Shown piece by piece: positions 45,523-57,881 of a stretch of 64,000 nucleotides of DNA. The stretch covers positions 56,295-120,294 of the forward strand of contig JAJVHY010000025.1 in the NCBI GenBank assembly GCA_022072455.1. Direction: 5' to 3'. The first letter of the stretch is position 1, and each line of letters begins with the position of its first letter. The position numbers and the translations under genes are program-made. The notes beneath the pieces were generated by a model. That model searched no databases. It saw only the letters and a program-made list of their open reading frames with translations, and had not been told where the DNA came from. Source of the DNA: Verrucomicrobiia bacterium (GTDB lineage Bacteria; Verrucomicrobiota; Verrucomicrobiia; Palsa-1439).

Positions 45523-46695
45523 TTAATCAGCGGCCCGCCGGATTTGCAGCAGCGTCAAATCATCCGGCAACCGCACTTGCTGGCTCAGTTGCAATAACCG
45601 TTCCTCCAAATGGGTCAGACTCAGCTTGCCGGCCGACGCCAATTCTTCTGCCACCAACTTCCGCAATCCGTCCACGCCCAACTCCTCGCCGTCCGCTCCC
45701 GGAATCTCCATCGCCCCATCCGTGTACAACAACACCGCCTCGCCGTCACCCAACTGCGCCGGCACGTCCTGATACTGTAAATCCGGGAACATTCCCAACG
45801 CCGGCTGCTGGTGATCCAACGTCTCCACCCGGCCATCCCGACGCAACACCAACAACGCCGGATGTCCCGCCCGCACATACCGCAGCATTCCTGTGCCGGC
45901 ATCCAATGTCAGCACTGCCCCCGTCGCGAAATACCCGGCATCACGCGCCAGGATGTGGAGTTGATTGTTCAAAATGCCAACGAAGCCAGCCGGCGCCGCC
46001 AATTCCGCCCGGTAATCCTCCCAGAGCGACCGGAGTTGCATCGTGTACAACGCCGCCGCCACGCCGTGTCCCATCACGTCGGCAATCATCACCGCGTACC
46101 GGTTCGCATCGAGTTGCTCGACCCGGTAAAAATCGCCCCCGATGATTTCATTCGGCGTATACCGCACCGTGATCTCTACACGCGGATCGGCCCGCAGCCG
46201 GCATTGCAACGCCTGTTGCTGGATCAACCGAGCCCGCGCTTGGTCTTCCATCCCGGCGCTCAAATCGCGGAACACTTCAATCCCGCCCACCACTTCCCCG
46301 CTCGGATTATGAATCGGCGCGACCGTCACCTCGACCGGCACGCGTGAACCATCCTGCCGTTGTGCAAACACCAGCAACGCCTCGCCGCTCGCTTGCCCGG
46401 TCACAATGCTGCGATGTAACGGACAATGTTCCTGACCGCAGAGCGCGTGCCCATCTTTATCCACATGCACGAGGATATTATCCCGGCAACTCTTCCCCAC
46501 CACCGCACTGGCCGGCCACCCCGTGATGCGTTCGGCCGCTTTGTTCCAGAACAGAATGTCGCGATTGGTGTTGGTGACATACGCGCCATCGGCGAGCGTG
46601 TTGAGGATTTCAAAACTCCCGAACTTCTTCAGGTCCACCGACGTCCAACTTGCGGAAGGTTGCTCCATAGTCTGCCTCCACCGCCATACTTCCAT
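45523..46695 (-). CDS. PAS-domain SpoIIE-type (PP2C) phosphatase
   Basis: ILNTLADGAYVTNTNRDILFWNKAAERITGW (PAS); EIIGGDFYRVEQLDANRYAVMIADVMGHGVAAALYT (PP2C). Confidence 0.88.
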   Translation of the reverse strand: MEVWRWRQTMEQPSASWTSVDLKKFGSFEILNTLADGAYVTNTNRDILFWNKAAERITGWPASAVVGKSCRDNILVHVDKDGHALCGQEHCPLHRSIVTGQASGEALLVFAQRQDGSRVPVEVTVAPIHNPSGEVVGGIEVFRDLSAGMEDQARARLIQQQALQCRLRADPRVEITVRYTPNEIIGGDFYRVEQLDANRYAVMIADVMGHGVAAALYTMQLRSLWEDYRAELAAPAGFVGILNNQLHILARDAGYFATGAVLTLDAGTGMLRYVRAGHPALLVLRRDGRVETLDHQQPALGMFPDLQYQDVPAQLGDGEAVLLYTDGAMEIPGADGEELGVDGLRKLVAEELASAGKLSLTHLEERLLQLSQQVRLPDDLTLLQIRRAAD

Positions 46696-46733
46696 ATTCT
46701 TGTAACTTTTTCCACCTTCCCGGCTCAGTCAGG

Positions 46734-46985
46734 ATGAACATGAAATGCGAAGACATGCTCGCGCAGTTGAACGAATACGTGGACGGCACCATTGACCCGT
46801 CCATCTGCGCCGAATTCGAGAAGCACATGGCCGGCTGCAATCCATGCCAGATCGTCGTGGACAATATCCGCCAAACCATCACGCTCTACAAAAACGGCCA
46901 GCCCGTCAAATTGCCGGCGCCCTTCCGCGACCGGCTCCACTCCGCCCTCCGGCAACGCTGGCGCGAAACCCACTTGAAACCATGA
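46734..46985 (+). CDS. Zinc-finger anti-sigma-like protein
   Basis: MKCEDMLAQLNEYVDGTIDPSICAEFEKHMAGCNPCQIVVD (HxxxCxxC). Confidence 0.75.
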   Translation: MNMKCEDMLAQLNEYVDGTIDPSICAEFEKHMAGCNPCQIVVDNIRQTITLYKNGQPVKLPAPFRDRLHSALRQRWRETHLKP

Positions 46986-47353
46986 AAAACTCCCTCTGGC
47001 TCATCATCGCGGTCATCCTCGTCGTTGTGGTTTTTGTTCGCGCCCGCGCCGGTGGCCTCGCTCCCGAAGTCGCCCAGCAACATTTGAAAAACGGCGCGCT
47101 CCTCGTGGACGTCCGTTCTGCCGGCGAGTTCAACTCTCAACATGTTCCCGGCGCTATCAATTTTTCCTATGACAAGATCGGCAGCCTCCTGCCGGCAAAA
47201 GAATCCGACAAATCCAAAACCATACTCCTCTATTGCCGGAGCGGACGGCGCAGCGGTATCGCCGAAAAACGTCTGCGCGAACTCGGCTACACCAACGTCT
47301 TCAACCTCGGCAGCTACTCGCAAGCAGAGAAAACATTGACCCTCACCAAATGA
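46982..47353 (+). CDS. Membrane-anchored rhodanese-like protein
   Basis: N-terminal TM; LVDVRSAGEFNSQHVPGAINF; ILLYCRSGRRSGIAEKRL. Confidence 0.9.
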   Translation: MKNSLWLIIAVILVVVVFVRARAGGLAPEVAQQHLKNGALLVDVRSAGEFNSQHVPGAINFSYDKIGSLLPAKESDKSKTILLYCRSGRRSGIAEKRLRELGYTNVFNLGSYSQAEKTLTLTK

Positions 47354-47535
47354 AAGCCAAAGCCAAACCTATGATCCTCATCACCCTCGGCGTCGTCATC
47401 GGCGGCGCACTCGGTTTTGCCGCGTACCGGTTCATCGGCTGTCAGACCGGCGCGTGTCCGCTCACCGCCAACCCCTGGATCAGCACTCTGCTCGGCATGC
47501 TGCTTGGCGGCCTGTTCGCCGGCAACTTCCGCTAA
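47350..47535 (+). CDS. Small membrane protein (DUF6132-like)
   Basis: LGVVIGGALGFAAYRFIGCQTGACPLTANPWISTLLGMLLGGLFA. Confidence 0.65.
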   Translation: MKAKAKPMILITLGVVIGGALGFAAYRFIGCQTGACPLTANPWISTLLGMLLGGLFAGNFR

Positions 47536-47547
47536 GGAGATCACCCC

Positions 47548-47757
47548 ATGACTATCGAACGTTACATCCGCCTGATTGCCGGCTCGTTCATCCTCATCAG
47601 CCTCGCCCTGGCGCATTGGGTGAATCCGAATTGGCTCTGGTTCACCGCCTTCGTCGGCGCGAACCTGTTGCAGTCGTCGATCACCAAATGGTGCTTGATG
47701 GAAGACATCCTGAAAAAACTCGGTGTCGGCGGAAGCTGCTGCTCCGGTAAATCATGA
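47548..47757 (+). CDS. DUF2892/YgaP-like membrane protein
   Basis: ERYIRLIAGSFILISLALAHWVNPNWLWFTAFVGANLLQSSITKWCLMEDILKKLGV. Confidence 0.75.
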   Translation: MTIERYIRLIAGSFILISLALAHWVNPNWLWFTAFVGANLLQSSITKWCLMEDILKKLGVGGSCCSGKS

Positions 47758-49076
47758 TCCGCCTGCTCGCCATCTTCCTCGCGACCGTCGCGCTGGCGGA
47801 CGAACCCCGGCAACTCACCTTGCCGGAGGCGATCCAACTCGCACTCAAAAACAACCCCGACCTCGCCACCGCCCAGCAACGCGTCAAAATTGCCCGCGCC
47901 GGCATCCAACAAACCGAAGCCGCCCTCTGGCCGCAAGTCCGCGTCGGTGCCGGCTACACCGCCAGCGACAACCCGGTCCAAGCGTTCATGATGACGCTCA
48001 ACCAACGCTCGCTGAACATGGCGACCGCCAATTTCAATCACCCCGGCACCACCGACAACTTCAACGGCAAAGTCCTTGCCCACTGGTCGCTCTACGATGG
48101 CGGAGCCAGTCTCGCGCACCGGCAAGCAGCCGAACTGAACGCCACCGCTGCCGGCCAATCGCTCGACGCCGCCCGCAACGACCTCGTCTTCGAAGTCACC
48201 CGCGCCTACTACACCATCCACAAAGCCCGGCAATTCGTCACCACCGCCGCAGCCGCCGTCACCAGCCTGACCGCCACCGTCGCCATCGCCAGCAACCGCT
48301 TCGCTGCCGGCCAAACCCTCAAGACGGACTGGCTTGACGCCCAAGTCCGTCTCGCCGAAAGCGACGAAAACCTCATCCGCGCCCGCAACGCTCTCGCGCT
48401 GAGTGAACTCGTCTTCCGCGTCACGCTCGGTGTCGGCGAAGAAAAGACCGTGACCGCTGCAACAGTGGAACGGGCGTCTCGCCCGTTTGACTCAATAGAT
48501 CTCAACGGGCGAGACGCCCGTTCCACCAACTCTTCTCGCCCCGAACTTCTCGCCGCCGGCACCGCCACCGCCGCCGCCGACCGGCAAGTCCGCGCGGCCC
48601 AAGCCGGCTACGTTCCACGTCTCAACGCCTTCGCCAGCTACGACCTCGACAGCGGCGACGCCTCTCATTTCAAAGACAGTTGGATTGCCGGCGTCAGCAT
48701 CGAGCTCCCGCTCTTCGACGGCTTCCTCACCCGCGGTAAAATCCGGGAAGCCCGCGCCAATCTCGAAACCGCCCGGCAACAGGAACGCCGCGTAAAACTC
48801 GCCATCAATCTCGAAACCCGGCAAGCCCAACTCAACCTCGACGAAGCCAACGCACGACTTGCCACCACCGGCCAAGCCGTCACCCAAGCCGAAGAAAGCG
48901 TCCAGATCACCAAAGACCGGTACACCAACGGCCTCGCGTTGCTTACCCAATTACTCGACGCCGAAACCGCCCTCACCGCCGCCCGGCAACGCCGCGCCGC
49001 CGCCGAAACCGACGTCCTCATCGCGCAAGCCGCTCTCGACCGTGCACACGGCAACACTTGGAAGGAAACGAAATGA
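47754..49076 (+). CDS. TolC-family outer-membrane efflux protein
   Basis: LTLPEAIQLALKNNPDLATAQQRVKIARAGI; coiled-coil efflux pattern; contains an in-frame palindromic insert. Confidence 0.88.
   Translation: MIRLLAIFLATVALADEPRQLTLPEAIQLALKNNPDLATAQQRVKIARAGIQQTEAALWPQVRVGAGYTASDNPVQAFMMTLNQRSLNMATANFNHPGTTDNFNGKVLAHWSLYDGGASLAHRQAAELNATAAGQSLDAARNDLVFEVTRAYYTIHKARQFVTTAAAAVTSLTATVAIASNRFAAGQTLKTDWLDAQVRLAESDENLIRARNALALSELVFRVTLGVGEEKTVTAATVERASRPFDSIDLNGRDARSTNSSRPELLAAGTATAAADRQVRAAQAGYVPRLNAFASYDLDSGDASHFKDSWIAGVSIELPLFDGFLTRGKIREARANLETARQQERRVKLAINLETRQAQLNLDEANARLATTGQAVTQAEESVQITKDRYTNGLALLTQLLDAETALTAARQRRAAAETDVLIAQAALDRAHGNTWKETK
48465..48527. repeat. In-frame palindromic element, copy 1 (63 bp)
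   Basis: Perfect 23-bp arms GTGGAACGGGCGTCTCGCCCGTT / AACGGGCGAGACGCCCGTTCCAC, 16-nt spacer; encodes VERASRPFDSIDLNGRDARST. Confidence 0.92.
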
Positions 49077-50133
49077 AACAGTGTCAGATCAGATTCAGAA
49101 AACCTGTCATCCTGAGCGAAGCGAAGGGTCTCCGTCGTTTCCGCGCCGTCCGGTCAGAGATTCTTCGCTGCGCTCAGAATGACATTATGGTGATTGTGTC
49201 CGCCGGATTGTTGTTCCTCACCGCCTGCGGTCACAAGGCCGAACGCAAAGAAGCCACGCTCCCGACCGTCCCCGTCCAAACCATGGAAGCCCAACTCGCC
49301 CGCACGCCGAACGTCGTCGAAGTCATCGGCACCGTCCGGGCTCGGCTCCACGCCACTGTCGCCGCGAAGATCGCCGCCACCGTCCGTGAGATCGGCGTCA
49401 ACCCTGGCGAGTTCGTCGCCGCCGGGCAAGTCCTCGCCCAACTCGACGACCGCGACCTCCACTCCGAATTCACCCGCGCCAAAGCCGATTACGACCGCTA
49501 CAAAACCCTCCTCGACACCCGCTCCGCCACCCGCGCTGAATTCGAGGCCGTCGAATCCCGTTACCGGATCGCGGAAGCCAATCTCAGCCACGCGCAGATC
49601 ACCGCCCCATTTGACGGCCAGATTACCGGCAAGGACTGTCAAGTTGGCGACCTCGCCACGCCCGGAAAACCGCTCTTCACCCTCGAGCAACCAACGGAGT
49701 ACCGGCTCGAAGTCGAGGTCCCCGAACGCCACGCCTTGGGAGTGGCAGTTGGCAAAGCGATCTACTGCGTCATCGCGGCGACCGGCGAAAAATGCGCGGG
49801 CCAAGTCGCTGAAGTCGTACCGGCTGTGGACCCGGCCACGCGTTCGGTGCTCGCGAAGATCGCGCTCCAATGCCAGCAGCCGATTCGTTCCGGCATGTTT
49901 GGCCGCGCGCAGCTATTGCTCGGCGAACGGTTCGCGATGTTCGTGCCGAAAAACTCGGTGCAAGCCCGCGGGCAGCTCACGTATGTTTTCGTCGCCGACG
50001 CCGGCAAGGCGCAGATGCGGTTGGTCCGCACGGGTAAGGAGTATCTCGGCGCGGTCGAAATTTTGGCCGGCGTGCAACCCGGCGAGCGGGTGATTATTGC
50101 CGGGGATGTTTCCGACGGCCAGCCGGTGCGCGA

Positions 50134-50137
<4 letters not shown>
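49058..50137 (+). CDS. RND efflux periplasmic adaptor (start uncertain)
   Basis: Lipobox-like [62 protein letters not shown]. Confidence 0.88.
49104..49184. repeat. Palindromic repeat at the 5' end of the RND adaptor ORF
   Basis: TGTCATCCTGAGCGAAGCGAAGG ... GATTCTTCGCTGCGCTCAGAATGACA. Confidence 0.8.
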
Positions 50138-53244
<3,107 letters not shown>

Positions 53245-53301
53245 TTTTCCGGCCACCGGCCAGAAACTTTTTGAAATTTGTTATTGCTAATGTCTAGCAT
53301 T

Positions 53302-53350
53302 TTGATAGGAATATATTGTCTACTTAATAAGTAGGCATTTAACCTATCAA
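53302..53350. promoter_or_regulatory. Nested dyad upstream of porin
   Basis: CTACTTA-A-TAAGTAG (53320-53334) inside TTGATAGG...CCTATCAA (53302-53309 / 53343-53350). Confidence 0.6.
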
Positions 53351-53365
53351 CGCGGAGCAACCAAG

Positions 53366-54748
53366 ATGAAACGACGGAGCATTCGAGTGGCAGCAGGGAT
53401 CGCGTTACTCGGCGCGGTCAGCGCGGGCGGGGCCGTCTTCGCCCAAGAGAAGAGCATCGAACAGCGGTTGGAGGAGTTGGACCAAGAGGTCCGAATCCTG
53501 AAACGCCAGCAAGCGCTGGATAAAGAATCCGCCGCCAAACCCAAACCGCCGGTCTTGCAGGCCGATGACAAGGGTTTCGGTTTCAAGTCGGCAGACGGCA
53601 ACTTCCAATTGAAACTGCGCGGTTACCTGCAAGCCGACACCGCGTGGTTCCTCGATGATGAAGCGCAGAACGGCACCGACACCTTCCAGATCACTCGGGC
53701 GCGACCGATCATTGATGGGACGCTCTTCCAAAACTTCGACTTCCGCATCATGCCCGACTTTGGGCGTGGGGCGACCACGCTCTTTGATGCATACGTCGAA
53801 TGGAAATACTGGCCTTGGCTACAGCCACGCATCGGTAAGTTCAAGCCGCCGGTCGGTTTGGAACGCCTGCAATCGGCCACTGCCAACGCGTTTATCACCC
53901 GGGCCTTCCCCACCAGTTTGGTGCCGACGCGTGACTTGGGCTTGCAACTCGGCGGCGTGATTGCCGATGGAGTTGTGCAATATCAAGTTGGGGTATTTAA
54001 CGGGACGTTGGATGGCGGCAACGGCGATAACGACAATAACGATGGGAAGGATTACGAAGGCCGGATTTTCGTTGAGCCTTTCAAGAAAACGGACATCGGG
54101 CCGTTGCAAGGCCTTGGCTTGGGTATAGCCGGCACTGTCGGCGATTCGGGTGGGACGCCTTCTAGTCCAAACCTTCCGACTTTCCGCACTCCCGGTCAGA
54201 ACGTGTTCATCCGCTATCTCTCAGGTACACCGGCGACCGTGACCAATACAGCCTTCGCCAACGGCCAACACACGCGGATCGCGCCGCAAGGCTATTACTA
54301 TTGGGGACCGTTTGGGTTGATGGGCGAATATGTCCTCTCGGATCAGGAAGTGGAACGGCGTCCGGCTGGCATAAAGACTCAGGATCATATCCGCAATACC
54401 GCTTGGCAGGTGACAGCTTCCTTCGTCCTTACCGGTGAGAATGCCACCTTTCGCGGTGTGACCCCTCAGAAGCCGTTCGATCTCAAAACCGGTGGTTGGG
54501 GTGCCGTTGAACTTGTGGCGCGCTATAGCAACCTCCGCGTTGATCCAGACGCGTTCCCGACTTATGCCAATCCGACCACCGCCGCACAGGAAGCCCGCGA
54601 TTGGGGCGTTGGTGTGAACTGGTATCTCAACAAAGCCGTCAAACTGGCCGTCAACTACAATCAAACCAACTTCGATGGCGGCGCGGCCGGTGGCGGCGAT
54701 CGCGAGGCCGAACACGCAATCCTGACCCGCGTCCAACTCAGTTACTAA
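53366..54748 (+). CDS. Porin (OprP/OprO-like)
   Basis: Signal peptide, short coiled coil, then FQLKLRGYLQADTAWF...RITRARPIIDGTLFQNFDFRIMPDFG-type beta-barrel pattern. Confidence 0.85.
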   Translation: MKRRSIRVAAGIALLGAVSAGGAVFAQEKSIEQRLEELDQEVRILKRQQALDKESAAKPKPPVLQADDKGFGFKSADGNFQLKLRGYLQADTAWFLDDEAQNGTDTFQITRARPIIDGTLFQNFDFRIMPDFGRGATTLFDAYVEWKYWPWLQPRIGKFKPPVGLERLQSATANAFITRAFPTSLVPTRDLGLQLGGVIADGVVQYQVGVFNGTLDGGNGDNDNNDGKDYEGRIFVEPFKKTDIGPLQGLGLGIAGTVGDSGGTPSSPNLPTFRTPGQNVFIRYLSGTPATVTNTAFANGQHTRIAPQGYYYWGPFGLMGEYVLSDQEVERRPAGIKTQDHIRNTAWQVTASFVLTGENATFRGVTPQKPFDLKTGGWGAVELVARYSNLRVDPDAFPTYANPTTAAQEARDWGVGVNWYLNKAVKLAVNYNQTNFDGGAAGGGDREAEHAILTRVQLSY

Positions 54749-54815
54749 CGACAGGAGACCCCCACCATGGAAAAGAGCTTGTTATTGTCTACCGGTTCGC
54801 TAGGTTATCGGCGAT

Positions 54816-55292
54816 ATGCGAGTTTCGAAGCGTGGCGAGTATGCACTCCGGTCGTTGATCAACCTCGGCATTGCCCAAGAATTGGGCCGACCGTTGGTGT
54901 CGATCAGCGAACTGGCGGAAAAGGAAAACATCCCGATCAAGTTTCTGGAGGCAATTCTTCTCGACTTGAACAAGGCCGGCTACCTCGGCAGCAAACGCGG
55001 CAAAGGGGGGGGCGTGTTCCTCAAGAAACCAATGAACAAGATCAAGATCGGCGACGTGGTGCGGTTGATCGACGGGCCGCTGGCACCAATCTCGTGCGCG
55101 AGCGTGACAGCCTACGCGCCGTGTTCATGCCCGGACGAAGCCCATTGCGGGCTGCGGTTGTTGATGGTGGATGTGCGGAACGCGATTGCCGGCATTCTCG
55201 ACAAATACACGCTGGCCGATATCGTCGAAGTCACACTCCGCAAGCTGCGCCGCGACAAAGCACCGTTGCCGTTTCTGGAGGCCAAATCATGA
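54816..55292 (+). CDS. Rrf2-family transcriptional regulator
   Basis: MRVSKRGEYALRSLINLGIAQ...ISELAEKENIPIKFLEAILLDLNKAGYLGSKRGKGGGVFL. Confidence 0.9.
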   Translation: MRVSKRGEYALRSLINLGIAQELGRPLVSISELAEKENIPIKFLEAILLDLNKAGYLGSKRGKGGGVFLKKPMNKIKIGDVVRLIDGPLAPISCASVTAYAPCSCPDEAHCGLRLLMVDVRNAIAGILDKYTLADIVEVTLRKLRRDKAPLPFLEAKS

Positions 55293-56305
55293 AGTTAATG
55301 TCAGCTGCGTTGCTATTGCTGGCCGGCGTGTCGGTACAGGCGGAGCAGAAGGTTATCCGGGTCGGGCATTTTCCGAACATCACGCACGCTCAAGGCGTCA
55401 TCGCCCACGGCTTGTCGCGCGCTGGCAAGGGGTGGTTCGAGGAACGACTCGGGCCGGATGTGAAGATTGAGTGGTTCGTTTACAACGCCGGCCCGACCGC
55501 GATGGAGGCGATCTTCGCCCGATCACTGGACATCACCTACGTCGGCCCGAACCCGGCCATCAATGCGCACCTGAAATCGCGCGGCGCAGAAATCCGCATC
55601 GTAGCCGGCGCGTGCAGCGGCGGCGCGGCTTTGGTGGTGCAATCAGATGGACGAATCAAAACGGACCGGGATTTTCGGGACAAGAAAGTTGCCACCCCCC
55701 AGCTCGGCAACACCCAGGATGTCGCCGCGCGGGCGTGGCTGCAATCAAAAGGTTTGAAAGTCACCATGACCGGCGGCGATGCGTTGGTGATTCCGACATC
55801 TAACCCCGATCAGCTCGCTCTCTTTCAAAAGGGCGACTTGGACGCTGTTTGGACGGTCGAACCCTGGGTCAGTCGGTTGGAATTGGAGGCCAAAGGCAAA
55901 CTTTACCTCGATGAAAAGGAGTTGTGGCCAGTCGGTCAGTATGTCACGACCCATCTAGTCAGCAGTGTGAAGTTCCTCAAGGACCAGCCGGCCTTGCTCA
56001 AGAAATGGATCGCGGCTCACGTCGAGTTAACCCAATGGATCAACACCAATCCCACGGAAGCGAAAACGATTTTCAATGAGGAGATGAAAGCGTTGACCAC
56101 CCGCGCCTTACCGGCGGTGACGTTGGACCGCGCCTGGCCCCGACTCGCGTTGACGTATGATCCCGTGCGCGCCTCGTTGCTCAAGTCCGCCGCGGATGCG
56201 CATCGCATCGGGTTCATCAAAACTAAGCCGGATCTGTCGCAGATCTACGACTTGAAACTCTTGAACGAAGTCCTGCGCGAGCGGCAGTTACCGGAAGTGA
56301 AATGA
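55289..56305 (+). CDS. ABC transporter substrate-binding protein (nitrate/sulfonate/taurine-like)
   Basis: Signal peptide; IRVGHFPNITHAQGVIAHGLSR; ITYVGPNPAINAHLKS. Confidence 0.88.
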   Translation: MKLMSAALLLLAGVSVQAEQKVIRVGHFPNITHAQGVIAHGLSRAGKGWFEERLGPDVKIEWFVYNAGPTAMEAIFARSLDITYVGPNPAINAHLKSRGAEIRIVAGACSGGAALVVQSDGRIKTDRDFRDKKVATPQLGNTQDVAARAWLQSKGLKVTMTGGDALVIPTSNPDQLALFQKGDLDAVWTVEPWVSRLELEAKGKLYLDEKELWPVGQYVTTHLVSSVKFLKDQPALLKKWIAAHVELTQWINTNPTEAKTIFNEEMKALTTRALPAVTLDRAWPRLALTYDPVRASLLKSAADAHRIGFIKTKPDLSQIYDLKLLNEVLRERQLPEVK

Positions 56306-57117
56306 TGGCGGTTACCGAAGAGCTGCAAAATGTCCCACCGGAAAAACTGGTGGTGGCCGGCGTGTCGAAATGGTTTCGCACCAGCCGCGCCGACGTGCAC
56401 GCCCTCGATAACGTCTCGCTCAACGTCCGCGAAGGCGAGTTCGTCTGCCTCGTCGGCCCGAGCGGCTGCGGCAAGTCCACCCTGCTCAACATCATTGCCG
56501 GCCTCGAGCAACCCGACGCCGGCCAGATTCTCGCGGACGGCCAGCCCGTCACCGGCCCCGGCCGGGAGCGGATGATGATGTTTCAGGAATCCGCCTTGTT
56601 CCCATGGCTGGACGTGTTGGACAATCTTCTGTTCGGCCTCAAGCTCAAACCCAATCTGAAGCGCCACGAACGCCGCGAAGTCGCGCAGTTTTACCTCAAA
56701 CTGGTCGGGTTGGAAAAATTCATGCATGCCAACATCCATGAACTCTCCGGGGGCATGAAACAGCGCGTTGCGCTCGCGCGCTGCCTGGCGCCCAACCCGC
56801 GGATGCTCTTGATGGACGAGCCGTTTGCCGCGCTCGACGCGTTGACGCGTGAGCAACTCTACGGCGACATCCAACGCATCTGGGAGAAACGCAAAAAGAC
56901 CATCGTGTTTGTGACCCACAACGTCCGCGAAGCGGCGTGTCTGGGCGACCGGGTCGTATTGTTCTCGCCGCATCCGGGCCGCGTCCAGGAAGAATTCACC
57001 ATCGGCCTGCCGCGGCCCCGCGACATCAACAGTGTCGAACTGGCGAAGTACTCCACCGAAATCACGCGCGCCCTGAAACGCCATCTCAAACCGGAAGCGG
57101 CGGAGGTGGCCGAATGA
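56302..57117 (+). CDS. ABC transporter ATP-binding protein
   Basis: VGPSGCGKSTLLNIIAGL, ELSGGMKQRVALARCLAPNPRMLLMDEPFAALD. Confidence 0.95.
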   Translation: MMAVTEELQNVPPEKLVVAGVSKWFRTSRADVHALDNVSLNVREGEFVCLVGPSGCGKSTLLNIIAGLEQPDAGQILADGQPVTGPGRERMMMFQESALFPWLDVLDNLLFGLKLKPNLKRHERREVAQFYLKLVGLEKFMHANIHELSGGMKQRVALARCLAPNPRMLLMDEPFAALDALTREQLYGDIQRIWEKRKKTIVFVTHNVREAACLGDRVVLFSPHPGRVQEEFTIGLPRPRDINSVELAKYSTEITRALKRHLKPEAAEVAE

Positions 57118-57881
57118 AGCGCTGGCTGTGGGCGGGCTTGTTTTTTCTCGTTTTGGCCGGCATCTGGGAATGGCTGGTGCGCCGCGAAATCTGGTCGCCG
57201 GTGCTCATCCCCTCCCCGCTCGACGTGGCCCGGTATCTGGTGGAATCCATCCGCGACAAATCACTCTTGCAGGCTGGGTACATCACGATGAAACGACTGT
57301 TGCTGGGGTACATCGTCGGCTTGGTACTCGGTCTGCCGTTGGGCTTGCTCAACGCCCGGTTCAAACTTTTGGAAGATACCGTGGGCATCGTCGCGCTCGG
57401 ACTGCAAACCCTGCCGAGTGTTTGCTGGGCCCCGCTGGCACTGCTGTGGTTTGGGCAGACTGAGACTGCGATGTTCTTCATCGTCATCATGGGTTCGCTC
57501 TGGTCCATCGTCATCGCCACGGATACCGGCGTGCGCAATGTGCCGCCGATCTACGCGCGCGCGGCCCGCACGATGGGTTCACGCGGATTGCACACCTGGC
57601 TCAAAGTCATCCTGCCGGCCTCGCTGCCGTTCATCGTTTCCGGCATGAAACAAGGCTGGGCGTTTGCCTGGCGGTCATTGATGGCGGCGGAAATTTACGT
57701 GACGATCCTGACCGGCTTCGGCCTCGGCCACCTGCTCCACTATGGCCGGGAACTGCACGCGATGGACGCGGTGATCGCCATCATGCTCGTCATCATCGTC
57801 ATCGGGTTGCTCGCGGACAAGATTCTGTTCTCACCGTGGGAAAAGTTTCTCCACCGGCGCTGGGGCACCGCGCGCAACTAA
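57114..57881 (+). CDS. ABC transporter permease
   Basis: Multiple TM segments; AARTMGSRGLHTWLKVILPASLPFIVSGMKQGWAFAWRSLMAAE (EAA loop). Confidence 0.92.
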   Translation: MKRWLWAGLFFLVLAGIWEWLVRREIWSPVLIPSPLDVARYLVESIRDKSLLQAGYITMKRLLLGYIVGLVLGLPLGLLNARFKLLEDTVGIVALGLQTLPSVCWAPLALLWFGQTETAMFFIVIMGSLWSIVIATDTGVRNVPPIYARAARTMGSRGLHTWLKVILPASLPFIVSGMKQGWAFAWRSLMAAEIYVTILTGFGLGHLLHYGRELHAMDAVIAIMLVIIVIGLLADKILFSPWEKFLHRRWGTARN

